Shown: positions 1-11,437 of the stretch, piece after piece | How positions within the stretch are numbered: the stretch's first letter is position 1 | Layout: each line of letters starts with the position of its first letter | Source: Durio zibethinus | Lineage: Eukaryota > Streptophyta > Magnoliopsida > Malvales > Malvaceae | Assembly: GCF_002303985.1 (NCBI RefSeq) | Contig: NW_019167993.1 | Span: 12,214,001-12,278,000 of the forward strand | Direction of reading: 5' to 3' | Length of the DNA stretch: 64,000 nucleotides | The notes under the pieces: model-generated | Told to the model about the DNA's origin: nothing | The model's input: only the letters and a program-made list of their open reading frames with translations | Database searches by the model: none | Translations under genes and position numbers: made by a program

Positions 1-498
1 TTGGTTTTTTTGTTTGAAAATAAATATTAATTATTGTTATTGAAATTTTTATCTAAATTATTCCACAATTTAGGACAAATTTAGATAAAATTTCTCACCT
101 AAGAATTTTATAGAAATTTACTATTTGAAATTTTTATAAATTTCATCATTGGATAATTAATACTTATTCTCAAAAAAATATTTTATTTTTTTCTATTTTT
201 TTAAATTTAATCATGCAAAAATACTAAAATATAAACAAACACATAAATAAAATACTAAATAAAAAATACCAAAAAAATAGAACGGTTCAGCTGGAAAGGC
301 TAAATCGACTCGGCTTCAAACACAAAAAGTAGCTCGAAAGTGCAACTCGGGGGGCGCGGCTCAACTCAGCTCAATTGTAGAAATCGACTGGAATACGAGT
401 CGACAGAAGTGGGTTGCGCTCGATTCGGGTCGTCTGAATGAAAAATGCGCAGATCCTAGGTCCTCTTAAAACAAAAATGATGTCGTTTTTGGGGCTGG

Positions 499-507
499 TA
501 TAAAAGG
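499..507 (+). promoter_or_regulatory. Antisense TATA-like box in the R1 left LTR
   Basis: TATAAAAGG on the plus strand, opposite to gag, is followed by a C/T-rich stretch like a plant 5' leader and preceded by an ATGATGTCGTTTTT remnant of the ACGT palindrome seen in R3. The right LTR has the same arrangement with TATAAAAGG at 8087-8095. Confidence 0.4.
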
Positions 508-926
508 CAGCACCTAGCCTTTTTTCCTCAGATTCCTTATTCCCCTTTTCTTTTCCCTTTTCTTTTCTCTCACTCTCTCTCTAGAACTGAATGAACTTTG
601 GTTGAATCTTCATTGAGTTTGAAAAATGTCATCGAAATTTGGGTTGCTTCACTGAAAGTTCATAAAAAAATTCAATCGGCTCCTGAATCTTCAACCGGAT
701 TCTAAAAAACCTGCCAAAAAATTTAACCGACGCCAAAAATTCAACTGGCATTGAAAAATTCAAATTTCACCAAAACATTTTGTCATAATCTGGAAAGTTT
801 TCAAAAAATTTCCAGAAAAAATTTCAAAAAATTTCAAAAAAAATTTTAGCTGCTTTTTTTTCGTGCTTTCTCTTATTTTTTCTCTCCTTGATTTTTTTTT
901 ATGTTCTACATGATCTGTGTGGGTAT

Positions 927-938
927 CTGTTTATAGGG
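927..938 (-). promoter_or_regulatory. Sense TATA box of the R1 LTR
   Basis: The minus strand reads CCCTATAAACAG about 195 bp inside the LTR start, in the direction of gag. The duplicated LTR tail at about 8800-8812 keeps a better version, CCTATAAATAGAT, while the right LTR copy is altered to TATTAATAG. Inferred from sequence only. Confidence 0.45.
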
Positions 939-1131
939 TTTTGATCCAAGATCCTTAAATCAAAAAGGATTTCAATCCCTTCTGAATTTTAACTCTCAAT
1001 TTTAATTCAACTTGAACACTTCATATAATTTCACACAAACTTAACACCTATTTTTTTATTTTTTGTATTTTTTATTTTTTTATTAACAAAACAAAAGTCC
1101 AGTAGACCCCAGGCAGATTGAGGTGTCTACA

Positions 1132-1148
1132 GGTGCCCCTCTTTACGC
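1132..1148 (-). other. R1 polypurine tract
   Basis: The minus strand reads GCGTAAAGAGGGGCACC directly before the LTR start TGTAGACACC, as expected for the plus-strand primer of a retrotransposon running leftwards. Confidence 0.7.
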
Positions 1149-1209
1149 ATTTTCTATGAAACAAGAATTGTGCAAAGATGTAGATAACCCAATCAACTTG
1201 ACACTTTTT

Positions 1210-1400
1210 TTTTGCAACATACTCAGATTTCCTCTAAATAAAGGCTTAACAACTTCAAAAAATAAAATTAGGCTTCTTTAAACATAAGCTGAATGACTTT
1301 GAAAAATGAAAGGCTCTTCTAAATAGAGGCTCAACGACTTTAAAAAAAAATAAAAAGTTTCTTTAAATAGAGACTCAATAACTTTGAAAATAAACAAAGC
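1210..1400 (-). repeat. R1 3' UTR tandem repeats, about 46-bp period
   Basis: About four diverged units carry a core like CTCTTCTAAATAGAGGCTC followed by AACGACTTTAAAA. The same core recurs in the equivalent place in R3 (29215-29850) and R4 (58965-59310) and, in reverse orientation, in plus-strand R2. Repeat-rich 3' UTRs are a known trait of Ogre/Tat elements. Confidence 0.7.
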
Positions 1401-1479
1401 TTTTCAACAATTATGTCCAGAGAAGTCATAGATCAAGTCTGATGAAAAATGAAAACTCAAAGATTCATAATTTGAGTTC

Positions 1480-2085
1480 AAAATTCAAGGTTCAGATTCG
1501 TAAGAACCTTTCAGCTTTGCAAAAATTCACTAAAATTTGATTTTTAACATTTCAATTTCATAAGAATTCAAATTTACAAGATCTCAAGATTCGCATTTGC
1601 AAATTGCAAGACTAGCATCCAACATTTAAAGATTCTCATTTGAATTTTAGAGATTCACAACCAAAAGTTTAAAGCTTCTCATTCGAGTTCAAAGGTTCAC
1701 ATTTGACAAATTTGGGGTTCACATCCAAAAAGTTTAAACTTTTTCGTTCGAATTTTGGAGATTCACATCTAGAAGTTCAAAGCTTTTCATTTGAATTCAA
1801 AGGCTCACATTTAATAAATCTTAAAGTTTCACATCTAAAATTTTAAAGGTTCTCATTTGATTCTTCTTAAAGATTCTCATTTGAAAAACTCAAAGATTCT
1901 CAACGATTATCATTTAAGACTCAAAGGTTCTCATTTGAAAATGTCTTAAAGATTCTCATTTGAAAACGTCTTAAAGATTCTCATTTAAGATTCAAAGGTT
2001 CTCATTTGAAAATGTCTTAAAAATTTCTCATTTAAGACTCAAAGATTTTCATTTAAGGATTCAAGACTTCATCAAAATATTCAAA
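1480..2085 (-). repeat. R1 second 3' UTR repeat array (AAAGATTCTCATTTGAA type)
   Basis: A short core alternating AAAGATTCTCATTTGA and CAAAGGTTCTCATTTGA recurs irregularly more than a dozen times with about 30-bp spacing, most regular at 1850-2080. No counterpart array is seen in R3 or R4. Confidence 0.65.
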
Positions 2086-4300
2086 ATTTCTTTTTCAGAT
2101 GACTTTTAAACTTTTACCAAAGTCAAAATTCTGAATGTACTGAATGTCATGATCAATGATGCAAATGCTTTCTTAATAATGCAAGTGCAACAATCTAGAT
2201 TCTCATAATGCCATATTCTCAACCATGATTCAAATGTTTACTGTATAATGCAAATGCGTAGCCAAACTAAAGTTTCAAATATTCTCCAAACAATAATGCA
2301 AATGTAATGCATGTAATGCGGATGTCTATGTCATGAAATTCTAATTAATTGTGGTAATATGGTTATTAAGACTCTACCATTTCTCATCTTTCTTTTTCAA
2401 CTTCTCAGCACTAACCATTTAGAATAAGTTCTGTTAATTGATACTTAACCCCAATTCATAGGCTTTTCAACATAGCAATTCCAGAATAAATTTTGTCCAT
2501 TAATCCATACTATTTTCACCACAATTCACACACTTCTCAGCGCTAGCCATTTCAAAATAAATTATGTCCTTTAATCCATATTATTTCCCTCATTCGATCA
2601 TAACTCACAGGTTATGTCGACTAATTCATCACCATATTCATCACCACACATGTGTCATCTTTTCATGTTTCAGACATCTCTTCATTTTTTTGCCCCTTAT
2701 CATTCTAGATTTTTTTTCAAAGGAATGCAAGAATCTTTTATGCACATTATCATTGATTCATCATCATTTCAATTTTTGACAATTATAATGCAATCAGACA
2801 TTTTCTCAATTTATTATGGGGATGCAACAATAAGAGAGCACAAGGTGAATTGGGAAAAGGTTAATTAATGAGAAGTAAGTACAAAAATAAAAGGACAAAG
2901 GAACAAATTCAAAGCATATCAATAAAGGTAGTATTGAATGGTATCTCATTGTCCAAATAATTAATACTTAGATAATTCTTAACATTAATCTAGAATTCTT
3001 TCTTAAAAACTCATTCCATTGACTTCCAAAGTTATTTTGAGCTCATTGAACTTTGGCCCAGCTTTAAGAGATCTTCAGATGTTTTTTGACCTTTCATCCA
3101 TGCGAATTATTTATCCAATTCTTGACTCAGAGATTTTTCTACCCAAATTGTCCTTTCAAGTTTTCAATTTAAGTATTCTTTTTCTCTCATTTTCATTTTT
3201 TTCAATTCTTTCATTTTCTCATTTTCTCTCTTTTTTCTTTTTTTCATCTTTTTCTTTTTTTCTCTTTTTTTTATTTTTTTCATCTATTAGTGATATCTCT
3301 CATGCATAAATCTCTAGAGCAATGTACTATGATTCTGTTGTTCCATCACAAGCATGCCTTAGCCCAACATATGATCATTCAATTTGAGCATTTCATTTTA
3401 ATCTAAATGGACTTTTAAAGGTTGTAACGTAGGCCATGGTGAGGGGTCATGGAAGAAATGGATAGAATAGGCTTAAAACATGTGTTTAAAAGATTCAAAA
3501 CCAAAGGATCATTTCTCATCATTTGATATAACTTGGCATTTTGCCCCATTCTACATCATTTCACTATTTTTTCCTTTTTCATTCATCTCATTCCTTACAA
3601 AAAGATTTTCATTACTCTGCCATAACTCATGTGTGGTATTTATTTTTTCTTTTCTCTCTCTTTTTTCCTTTTTTTTTTCTTTCTTTGAAACCTTTTGCAC
3701 TCTTTCCAAAAAATTACCTCCCAGTGTGAAGGGAGATCCTCGGTCAGGATTTTTAAGAAAAAAGAATCATAATAGGCTTAAAAGTGGTAATAATGAATGA
3801 TTTTTCAAATAGTAAAAGAAAAATTACCTTTTTTCATTTCAAACACGAATGCTTTCTTTAAAGATCATCTATTGAACAAAAACAAGCTCATAGATCTTTA
3901 TAAAGGGCTGCATATCTTTAAGACATATTTCACCTCTACCAATAGCTTGCTTCTTTTACTCAAATAGTTTTTTCAGATCAATGTGAATGAGTTTTCACAA
4001 TTAAATTCTAAAATTATTGTTATCATTATCTAAACATTCATCATTTAAATTTTGAGAATATGAATAAAAAATATGAAAAATAACAAAGTATGGAATAATG
4101 GTTTGGATGAAAGAGAAAATGTAATGAAATGCATAAACTTATCTTTTATTAAAATAATAACAAATGAAATCTTATTGCATGAAAGAATTCTTAACATTAT
4201 TCTGAAAAAAATCTTAAAATGACAAGTAACTTCCAACCAACTTTAACATCTTTCTCAAAATTATGCTCTTGTGCAATCAGGTGAAGGATTTTTTATATCT
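2086..4300 (-). other. R1 non-coding 3' region
   Basis: AT-rich and T/C-biased sequence between the repeat arrays and the end of gag, where protease to integrase would lie in a complete element. Open frames at 2564-2868 and 3019-3800 are low-complexity Phe/Ser/His-rich readings of T-rich DNA. A short stretch near 3470-3490 (minus strand TTTAAACACATGTTTTAAG) resembles R2 near 20014-20030, which hints at shared non-coding ancestry of the two gag-only elements. Confidence 0.5.
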
Positions 4301-5950
4301 TACCCCTTAATTTGTCAAAGCTCACTAAGCCTTTTCGGATCAAACTGCACTTTATGTTTCAAAACAGGATAGGTTTAAATAGAATAACCTATATTCCCAT
4401 TGTTATAATCGTACATTGCATTAGCATCATACCATTTTGGATAAGGTAGCTTCAATGGTTTTAGAATAACTAGAGATACTAAGTTGTTCTTGACCAGTTC
4501 TGAGAATAACTCAGTGTAAGTCATAGGGATAGGGTCAATATGTGCCATTTCTTAGTTATCTCGATATCTCTTTAAACCATTTGCTTAGTTGTTAGGCTTT
4601 GAAGCTGATGCAGGTTCTTGAAAGGCTAATTGGTAGGTTGCTAGGTAAGTTGGTTGTGGATATGGTTGATATAGGTATGGTGAGGTATTGTTCACAATAG
4701 GATAGTATGGGAAATAACCTTGTAATGAATAGGGTTGATATCCTTTGAACTATCTGTCAAAGCTCATAACTTAAGCTTCAGTCTCTTTTTTCTTTAGCAC
4801 CTTCTTAGGTTCTCATATTTCAAACTTGCTATTTTTAATGGCATTCTCAATGATTTCGCTTGAGATCACCATGTCAGTGAAATTTTTTATGGCATTTCCT
4901 ATCATGTTTTCATAATAGAGAGATTTCAAAGTGCTGATAAATAGTATTATAGTTTTTTTTTTTAGTTAAAGGAGACTGCACTTAAGAAGCTACATCCTTC
5001 CATCTCTGAGCGTATTCCTTGAATAACTTATTTATCTTTTTTTCTATGTTCTGCAAAGACAGGCGATCAAGGGCTAAATCTATGATATACTAGTACTGAC
5101 TGATGAAATCATGGGCCATATCACTCTAAGAACGAATATGGGTTCTATCCAGCTGGACACACCAACTAACAGTAAAGCCAGTGAGGCTATCTTGGAACAC
5201 ATGCATCAAGAGTTTTTCATTATTAGCATGGGTAGCCATTTTTCAACAATACATGGTAATATGGGTCTTCGAACACTTTGTACCATCATACTTCTTGAAC
5301 TTTGAAACCTTGAACTTATGAGGAATAACCACATCTAGGACTAAACAGAGCCCAACAGCATCTATTGAACCATAAAAACCAATGCCCTTTACTACCCGTA
5401 ACCATTCCTCTAATAAGTTCATCTTCTGTTCAGTTTTTGAAGCTTCTAAAGTCTCTTTTTCCTTAGGCCTCAACTTTTCTTTCTCATCTAGATCATCCAA
5501 CTTAGGAATTAGTATTAGTTCTATTGCCTTTTCAGTAAAAACAAGATTTACATAACTCTGGAATTGTGGTGGATTTCAAGTTGATGGCATTCCAAGATAT
5601 GTATACCCTACAAGATATATATACCTTACAGGATATCTAAACCGCTAGGGCGGAGCATCCTAAGTGGACTAGGCTTGATGAGGCCCAAAACCAAAAGGAT
5701 ATATAGGCTCAGTCACCTCTTATAATGGATGTCTTGTTGGCTAGTATTTTTTTTTACATTTTTCCCCTTGTTTAAATTATTTAAAGCCTCTATAATCATG
5801 TTCAATTCCCTTTCAAGCTTTTCTTGGGCTTTTTCTATCTTTTTAAGATAGTTGAAATTTTTTTGTTTGAAATTATTTTGTTCTATCTATCTAGTTCAAG
5901 CCCTTGTATTGTATTGGTAAGTGAAGTTCTTGCTAGGTAGAGCTATCTTT
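4300..5950 (-). pseudogene. gag: R1 gag remnant
   Basis: Translating the minus strand and joining frames by eye gives a Tat-type Gag in normal order. The N-terminal part (5240-5520) has GFYGSIDAVGLCLVLDVV and KFKKYDGTKC, the capsid core (4880-5090) has YAQRWKDVAS, LYYENMIGNAIKNF and DMVISSEIIENAIKN, and a zinc-knuckle remnant (about 4370-4440) has YPKWYDANAMYDYNNGN. Stops and frameshifts are frequent, for example in the primer-proximal part at 5520-5950. The R3 and R4 knuckle cysteine and histidine (CxxH) read as YxxN here. Nothing of pol follows. Its role was the virus-like particle coat; it cannot make a full protein now. Confidence 0.8.
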
Positions 5951-6650
5951 GAACCTTGAGCACCACAATTGTGTTATTAGAAATGCTATGTTTTATGCAT
6001 GATATGTTGATGCATAAATGGAATATGAATTTTCTTAGATGAAATCTAATATAAAAATGATGCAGATGCACAATGTTAAAATGACAGTATAAATGATACA
6101 TGATAATGCAAATGCACAAAGTCAAACAAACAAAATGGTTAGATCACAAACCGTTCCTTCTTGTGTCCTAACTTTGGGATATATCTATCAATGGGTAGGA
6201 AGGGCTCTATCCTAAGGCTAGTCTTCTTAGGTGTTGATTATATGTAGGATTAGGTGACTTTTACCGCTAAAGGTTCTCAAATTATTCCTAACATCATAGT
6301 ATATTGCAAACTAGTAAGGTATTTCAATCTTTACCCATCACAGGCTACCAACAGAAAGGATTCAATTTGAGTTGGAGTATTTTGCTAGCCATTATGAAAA
6401 TTATCATCTCACGAGAGCATAAGTACTTTACTCCCTCTTAAAAAGGACAGAGCCCGAGTGTAAAGCTCATGTAATGTAAATGCATGTGATAGTGTATGTG
6501 AAGGAACATATAGGTTTCATGCCCCAAAAATAAAAGACAAAAAAACAAAAATGTTAGCAAATAGATAACACAAATCATTACAATTTCAAACCATTAGACC
6601 AAAGAATAGGATAAATTCAAAAGTTTATGGCTTAACTCTTTATGGCTATT
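5951..6650 (-). other. R1 5' leader with conserved block (about 6205-6475)
   Basis: Untranslated leader between gag and the primer site. Plus-strand phrases such as AAGTACTTTACTCCCTC, ACTAGTAAGGTA and ATCACAGGCTACC recur in the same order in the leaders of R3 (42455-42735) and, in the other orientation, R2 (16775-16990). Such a block in otherwise divergent elements may be an RNA packaging, dimerisation or translation signal. That is inference. Confidence 0.6.
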
Positions 6651-6666
6651 CTCAGCGGAGTCGCCA
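6651..6666 (-). other. R1 primer binding site (tRNA-Arg)
   Basis: The minus strand reads TGGCGACTCCGCTGAG three bases after the LTR end GTTATGACA. It complements the 3' end of plant tRNA-Arg (CCCAGCGGAGTCG plus CCA) with one mismatch. Arg primers are typical of the Tat/Ogre lineage. Confidence 0.8.
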
Positions 6667-6669
6667 AAC

Positions 6670-8729
6670 TGTCATAACATATAGATCTATAAATCTATAG
6701 CTAGACTTAATAAATAGAGTCACCACCAATCTTTTTTATCTATAAGTGATCGGCCACCTAATGGATCTATCCTTTTAAGGAGCTCCTAAGCTTGACTAAG
6801 GGTCCCTAAAAAAATAAGTTCGGATCTACTAACCAGAATAGGGTTTGTGAGTTAGTTACATGTGGGGAAGGTTATAGCAACCCCATATGCCCATCCAAAG
6901 GATGATACCATTTTATTTTAAATTTATCATAGGGTCTTGATTCTAATGGTTTCAAATTTTTATGTTAAATATTAGAAATAATTCATAAGATTCTTTCATC
7001 AATCTGGTATAATTTTTAAAAATATTTTTTCACCCCAAAAGCATTCAAGAATCCCATTTGTTTTCTTGAAGAGGCTCCGTCATTAGAAAAAAAAGTTTAA
7101 TTATTTTTTATTAAAAATACATCTAATTATTTCACAATTTGGGTCAAATTAAAAATATTTTCTCTTTTGAAATTTCTAAATTCTCCACTATTTGGGCCTA
7201 TTTAAAAATTCATTTTATTTTTCTTTTTGAAAAGAAAATAATATGACAGTCATTTTTCTTGAAATTTCATTTAAATTTTTCCACCATTTGAGACAAATTT
7301 AAAGAAATTTCTCACCTAGAGATTTCTTAAAAATTTACCATTTAAAATTTCTAAGAATCTCATCATTAGATAATTATCAAATATTTTCAACCAAATTTGG
7401 AAAAGAATACAATTACTTTTATTGAAATTTCATCTAAATTATTCCATCATTTGGGACAAATCTAGAGAAATTTCTCACCTAAAGATTTTTTAATAAATTT
7501 ACTATTTGAAATTTCTAAGAATCTCATCCTTAGTTATTCTTTATTTTATTCCAAAATTTTTATTAATATTTTTATTTTTTTGGTTTTTTTGTTTGAAAAT
7601 AAATATTAATTATTGTTATTGAAATTTTTATCTAAATTATTCCACCATTTGGGATAATTTTAGATAAAATTTCTCACCTAAGAATTTTATAGAAATTTAC
7701 TATTTAAAATTTCTATAAATTCTATCATTGGATAATTAATACTTATTCTCAAAAAAATATTTTATTTTTTCTATTTTTTTGTTTTTTTCCAAATTTAATC
7801 ATGTAAAAATACTAAAAAAATAAACAAACACATAAATAAAATATTAAATAAGAAAACCAAAAAAATAGAAATGGCTCGGCTAGAGCGGCTAAATCAACTT
7901 GGCTTCAGATACAAAAAGTGACTCGAAAGCGCGGCTTGGGGGGAGCAGCTCAGCTAGGCTCAGCTGTAGAAATCGACTAGAATGCGGGTTGATAGAAGTG
8001 GGTTGCATTCCGATCAGGTCACCAGAATGACAAACGCATGGATCCTGAGTCTTCTTTAAGCAAAAATGACATCATTTTAGGGCCAATATAAAAGGCAGCA
8101 CCCAGCCTTTTTTCCTTAGATTCTTCCTTCCTCTTTTCTCTCTTCCCATTTTTTTCTCCCCTTCTCTCTCTAGAATTGGATGAACTCCGATTGAATCGTC
8201 ACTGGGTTTTAAAAAATATCACTGGAATCTAGGTTGATTTGCTGAAAGTTTGTCGAAAAATTCAACTGGCCCCTGAATCTTTAACCAGATTCTAAAAAAC
8301 CTATTGGAAAATTCAACCAATGTCAGAAAGTTTAGCAAAAAATTCAATCGGCATTGAAAAATTCAAATTTTGTTGAAAATTTTTGTTAGAATCTGAAATT
8401 TTTTCAAAAAATTTCCAAAAAAAATTCAAAAAAATCTTAAAATAATTTTTTGGCTTTTTTTTTTTTTGCGTGCTTTCTCTAATTTTTTCTCTCCATGATT
8501 TTTTGTATTCTGCATGATCTGTGTGAGTATCTATTAATAGGGTTTTGATCCGAGATCCCAAACCAGAAAAAATTTCAACTCCTTCTTAATTTTAACTCTC
8601 AATTTTAATTCAACTTAAATTCTTTATACAATTTCACACAAACTTAATACCTTTTTTTATTATTATTATTATTATTTTTTATTAACAAAACCAAAGTCCA
8701 ATAGACCCAGACAGATTAGGGTATCTACC
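6670..8729 (-). repeat. R1 right LTR (5' LTR)
   Basis: Starts TGTCATAACA next to the primer site and ends GGTATCTAC, equivalent to GGTGTCTACA in the left LTR. About 2.06 kb. The part from 7580 onward aligns with 1-1131. An open frame at 8313-8561 is reading through this LTR and is not a gene. Confidence 0.85.
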
Positions 8730-9068
8730 ATGCCAAGCTTTTAACATATGATCTTTCTACAGCCCATTTGATCAACTGCCACGGCTTCAATGACAATATC
8801 TATTTATAGGGTTCTGATCTGAGATCCCAAACCAGAAAAAATTTCAATTCCTTCTTAATTTTAACTCTCAATTTTAATTCAACTTAAACTCTTCATATAA
8901 TTTCACACAAACTTAATACCTATTTTTTTATTTTTTATTTTTTTATTATTTTTTATTAACAAAACCAAAGTCCAATAGACCCAGACAGATTAGGGTATCT
9001 ACCGTGCCAAGCTTTTAACATATGATCTTTCTACAGCCCATTTGATCAACTGCCACGGCTTCAATGAC
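8527..9068. repeat. Tandem duplication joining the R1 LTR tail to its flank
   Basis: Unit 1 (8527-8794) is the last 0.2 kb of the right LTR plus 65 bp of flank ending GCTTCAATGAC. Unit 2 (about 8796-9068) repeats both parts in the same order with few changes. The two units therefore share the LTR/flank junction, so the duplication happened after R1 inserted. Confidence 0.85.
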
Positions 9069-9340
9069 GCGAGCTTCGGTGATTAAATTGATCTTCGCAG
9101 CTGTATGCTGCCCAAACACTGCTCCCTCATGATCCTTTATAATAATGCCTATTCCCCTACGTTTAAGTTAACAGTTCAAAGCTCTATCTCCTTGGCTATT
9201 TGCAGCTTCCTGTGTTCGTTGATATTCTTGCAATAAAGAAAAGGCCTTACGAGCTATGAATGCCTCGTTCTGTTTTCGGGACGATTTGGCTTTACCTCCA
9301 TGTTCCTGTTCCATAACCCACAGAATCATCCAGAAAAAGA
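8731..9340 (-). pseudogene. RNase H-like (RVT_3-type) coding fragment
   Basis: Read on the minus strand, 9300-9165 stays open with GGKAKSSRKQNEAFIARKAF then LLQEYQRTQEA. After a stop the frame continues GIGIIIKDHEGAVFGQH, ITEARVIEAVAVDQMG and ends at the R1 LTR. The GIGxxIxDHEG stretch followed by an acidic alanine-rich helix is typical of plant RNase H-like domains found in LINE-type elements and their host-encoded relatives. The local base composition is richer in G+C than its surroundings. The 3' part is duplicated together with the LTR tail. The expected first catalytic Asp region is not clearly readable and stops are present, so it is a fragment. A host gene exon is the alternative. Confidence 0.5.
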
Positions 9341-10059
9341 TCAAACTTTTCCTAGGATAGAATCTTTTCTTCCAATTCCAACCATTCCAATGGGCTAGTG
9401 GCTAGGGTTTGTACAATCTGATGCGGATAATATAATAACAGTATTCCAGTACTTTCAAAGGAGGATTGCACACACTTTTATCCTAATAGCCCAAAGTTGG
9501 AAAGTGTTTGGTAGAGATTCTCAATGGGCGATACCCTACAATGCAAATATACGAACCTTTTAAAGACCGTAAGTATGTTATATTTTACCAAATATTCTGG
9601 TGTGTTTAGCATTTGGTCTACGAGTGCTTTTGGCTTAAAAACCAGCGTTTCCACCGCAACTAATGGGGTATATAGGTCGGTGTGAGATTAACATGTTCTT
9701 CCAAAGATGTTGTTGTTGGGATTTAAATTTTCACATTTTGGTTATTAGGTTTATCAGATTTTTTGGGACAATTTTAGGTTATCAACAATATCTAAAGTCT
9801 CATAATAAAAAATCTAAAGTCTCAGATTCAGAAATCTATCTTTTTTCATAGTTTTTTAAGATTTTAGGACAAACATGACTTTTGTCTCACATTTTACCTT
9901 AATAAAAAAATATTTTCTTTTTATTTTACTCATGAAAATCAACATATGAAAATTAAGTAATTATGAATTGCTTTTGTTTAATTTTTTTTAATTGAATACT
10001 CTTTTCTATATTTTTCCACTCAAATAAGTAATTGTAATTATTTACTGCATTTGTTTGAA
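9341..10059. other. Unassigned spacer
   Basis: No coding sequence recognised. The stretch 9595-9665 (GTGTTTAGCATTTGG, AACCAGCGTTTCCACCGC) looks like the end of an hAT-type MITE, but I could not pair it with a second end. The rest is AT-rich. Confidence 0.35.
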
Positions 10060-10580
10060 CAAAAACGTTGATGGCTCTTAATGAGTATTTATTATGAGTA
10101 TAGAAATGACTGCATTTTTTTTAAGAGAAATGCAGTATTTGGTATTTAATTTTTTTATTTGTTTGATTTAATAGTTTTTTATTTAATGAGTATTTATTAT
10201 GGGTATGATAATTATTACGTTTCTTTGAATACAAACACATTTTATTTTTATTTATTTATTTATTTATTTTTTGCATTTGACTTGATAGCTTTTGATTTAA
10301 TGAGTATTTATTTTATGGCAATTACTACATTTCTTTGAAAAGAAATGCACTATTTGATATGTAATTTTTTGTTATGTTTAACTTGATGAATTTTTTTTAA
10401 TAAACATTTATTATAGGTATGCAATTATTTTGTTTTTTTTAACAAAAATATAGTATTTGACATTTTATTTTTTATCATCTGTTTGACTTGATGCTTTTCA
10501 TTTAATGAACATTTATTATGGGTTTGTCAATTACTACGTTTCTTTGAAGTTAAATGCAGTAATTGTTCATTGTAATTGTT
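10060..10580 (+). repeat. Minisatellite of about 105-bp period, five diverged units
   Basis: The phrase ATGAGTATTTATTATG or variants recurs at 10081, 10186, 10300, 10400 and 10505, each followed by a variant of ATTACGTTTCTTTGAA, AAATGCAGTATTTGA and TTGTTTGACTTGAT. Spacings are 100 to 114 bp. No open frame spans it. Confidence 0.75.
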
Positions 10581-11403
10581 TAATTATCATATTTTTTATG
10601 TTTCTTGAATGAAATTAACATGATAATTGATGACTAATTATTTTTATAATTAATCACTCGAATACTATATTTTTATGTTTTTTTGAATGAAATTAATGTA
10701 GTAATTGACGTATTGTTATATTTGTTATGTAGTGAAAGATATTATAATAAAAATATGTTATTAAGTAATATCAGATTCTCCTAATCAAATATAGGAATCT
10801 AAAAATAGAATGCCATAAAAAATCACACTTCTTTAAAATTATACTTTCTCAAAAATTACACTTTCTCTCAAAATATAAGATTCTCGAGCTAAACACTTCC
10901 TAAATGTTAAATAGAGTGAAAATTTTTAAACTTCATCATCAAAATATTTGATTTTGCAAACCAATGGTAAAAACTCTTTAGAGTTGTGTTTGCGGTCCAA
11001 AACTATTTTTTGAACGTAAAATTATTTTTCTTTATCCTATAACTTTAAATTTTTATTATATTATACATATTTTATGGATATTTCAATACACCAATAGCAT
11101 TTTTTTTGCCTGCAATATTAAACATCTTAAATCATATTTTTTAACCAACACTTGTAAATATACTTTTTCAAACCAAATTTTAAGCACAATAATAATACTA
11201 AACTAGGCCTCAATTTGATAAATTTGATTTAGTTTAATACTGTGTTTTGTTCATCTGGATAAAACATGTCTTATTAACAATAAAATTTTTTAAATGAAAT
11301 ATTGAAATAAAAATTTAGAAATATATGAAATATGATGCATATTTTGTCGGTTCAAATATTTCTCCCCATTCATATTTCTTTGAAAGTTTCTACGTTCACA
11401 CTT

Positions 11404-11437
<34 letters not shown>

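Larger units (their letters stand above)
1..1131 (-). repeat. R1 left LTR (3' LTR), partial
   Basis: Matches the segment from about 7580 to 8729 with scattered substitutions and small indels. It ends in GTCTACA, so on the minus strand the LTR begins TGTAGACACC, a usual LTR start. It is bordered by a purine-rich tract on that strand. Confidence 0.85.
1..8729 (-). mobile_element. R1: gag-only Tat-lineage LTR retrotransposon, left end outside the window
   Basis: Direct repeats at 1-1131 and 6670-8729 bracket about 5.5 kb. On the minus strand the order is right LTR, tRNA-Arg primer site, leader, decayed gag, a 3' region with short tandem repeats, polypurine tract, left LTR. No protease, reverse transcriptase, RNase H or integrase can be recognised in any frame, so it is a non-autonomous or internally deleted element. 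Position 1 aligns with about 7580 in the right LTR, so roughly 0.9 kb of the left LTR lies outside the window, and the target duplication cannot be tested. Tat assignment is from the primer site and gag similarity to R3. Confidence 0.85.

Noticed and set aside
499..507. The strong plus-strand TATA of R1 as the main promoter, implying plus-strand orientation
   Set aside because: Gag, primer site and polypurine tract all place R1 on the minus strand, so I list this as an antisense TATA only.
1480..2085. Short regularly spaced repeats as a CRISPR-like array
   Set aside because: The repeats are diverged and spacing is irregular, the spacers are themselves repeats, and the context is a plant retrotransposon 3' UTR.
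2564..3800. Plus-strand frames of 60 to 106 codons
   Set aside because: They are Phe/Ser/His-rich readings of T- and CAT-rich DNA inside the R1 3' region, overlap in several frames and have no domain.
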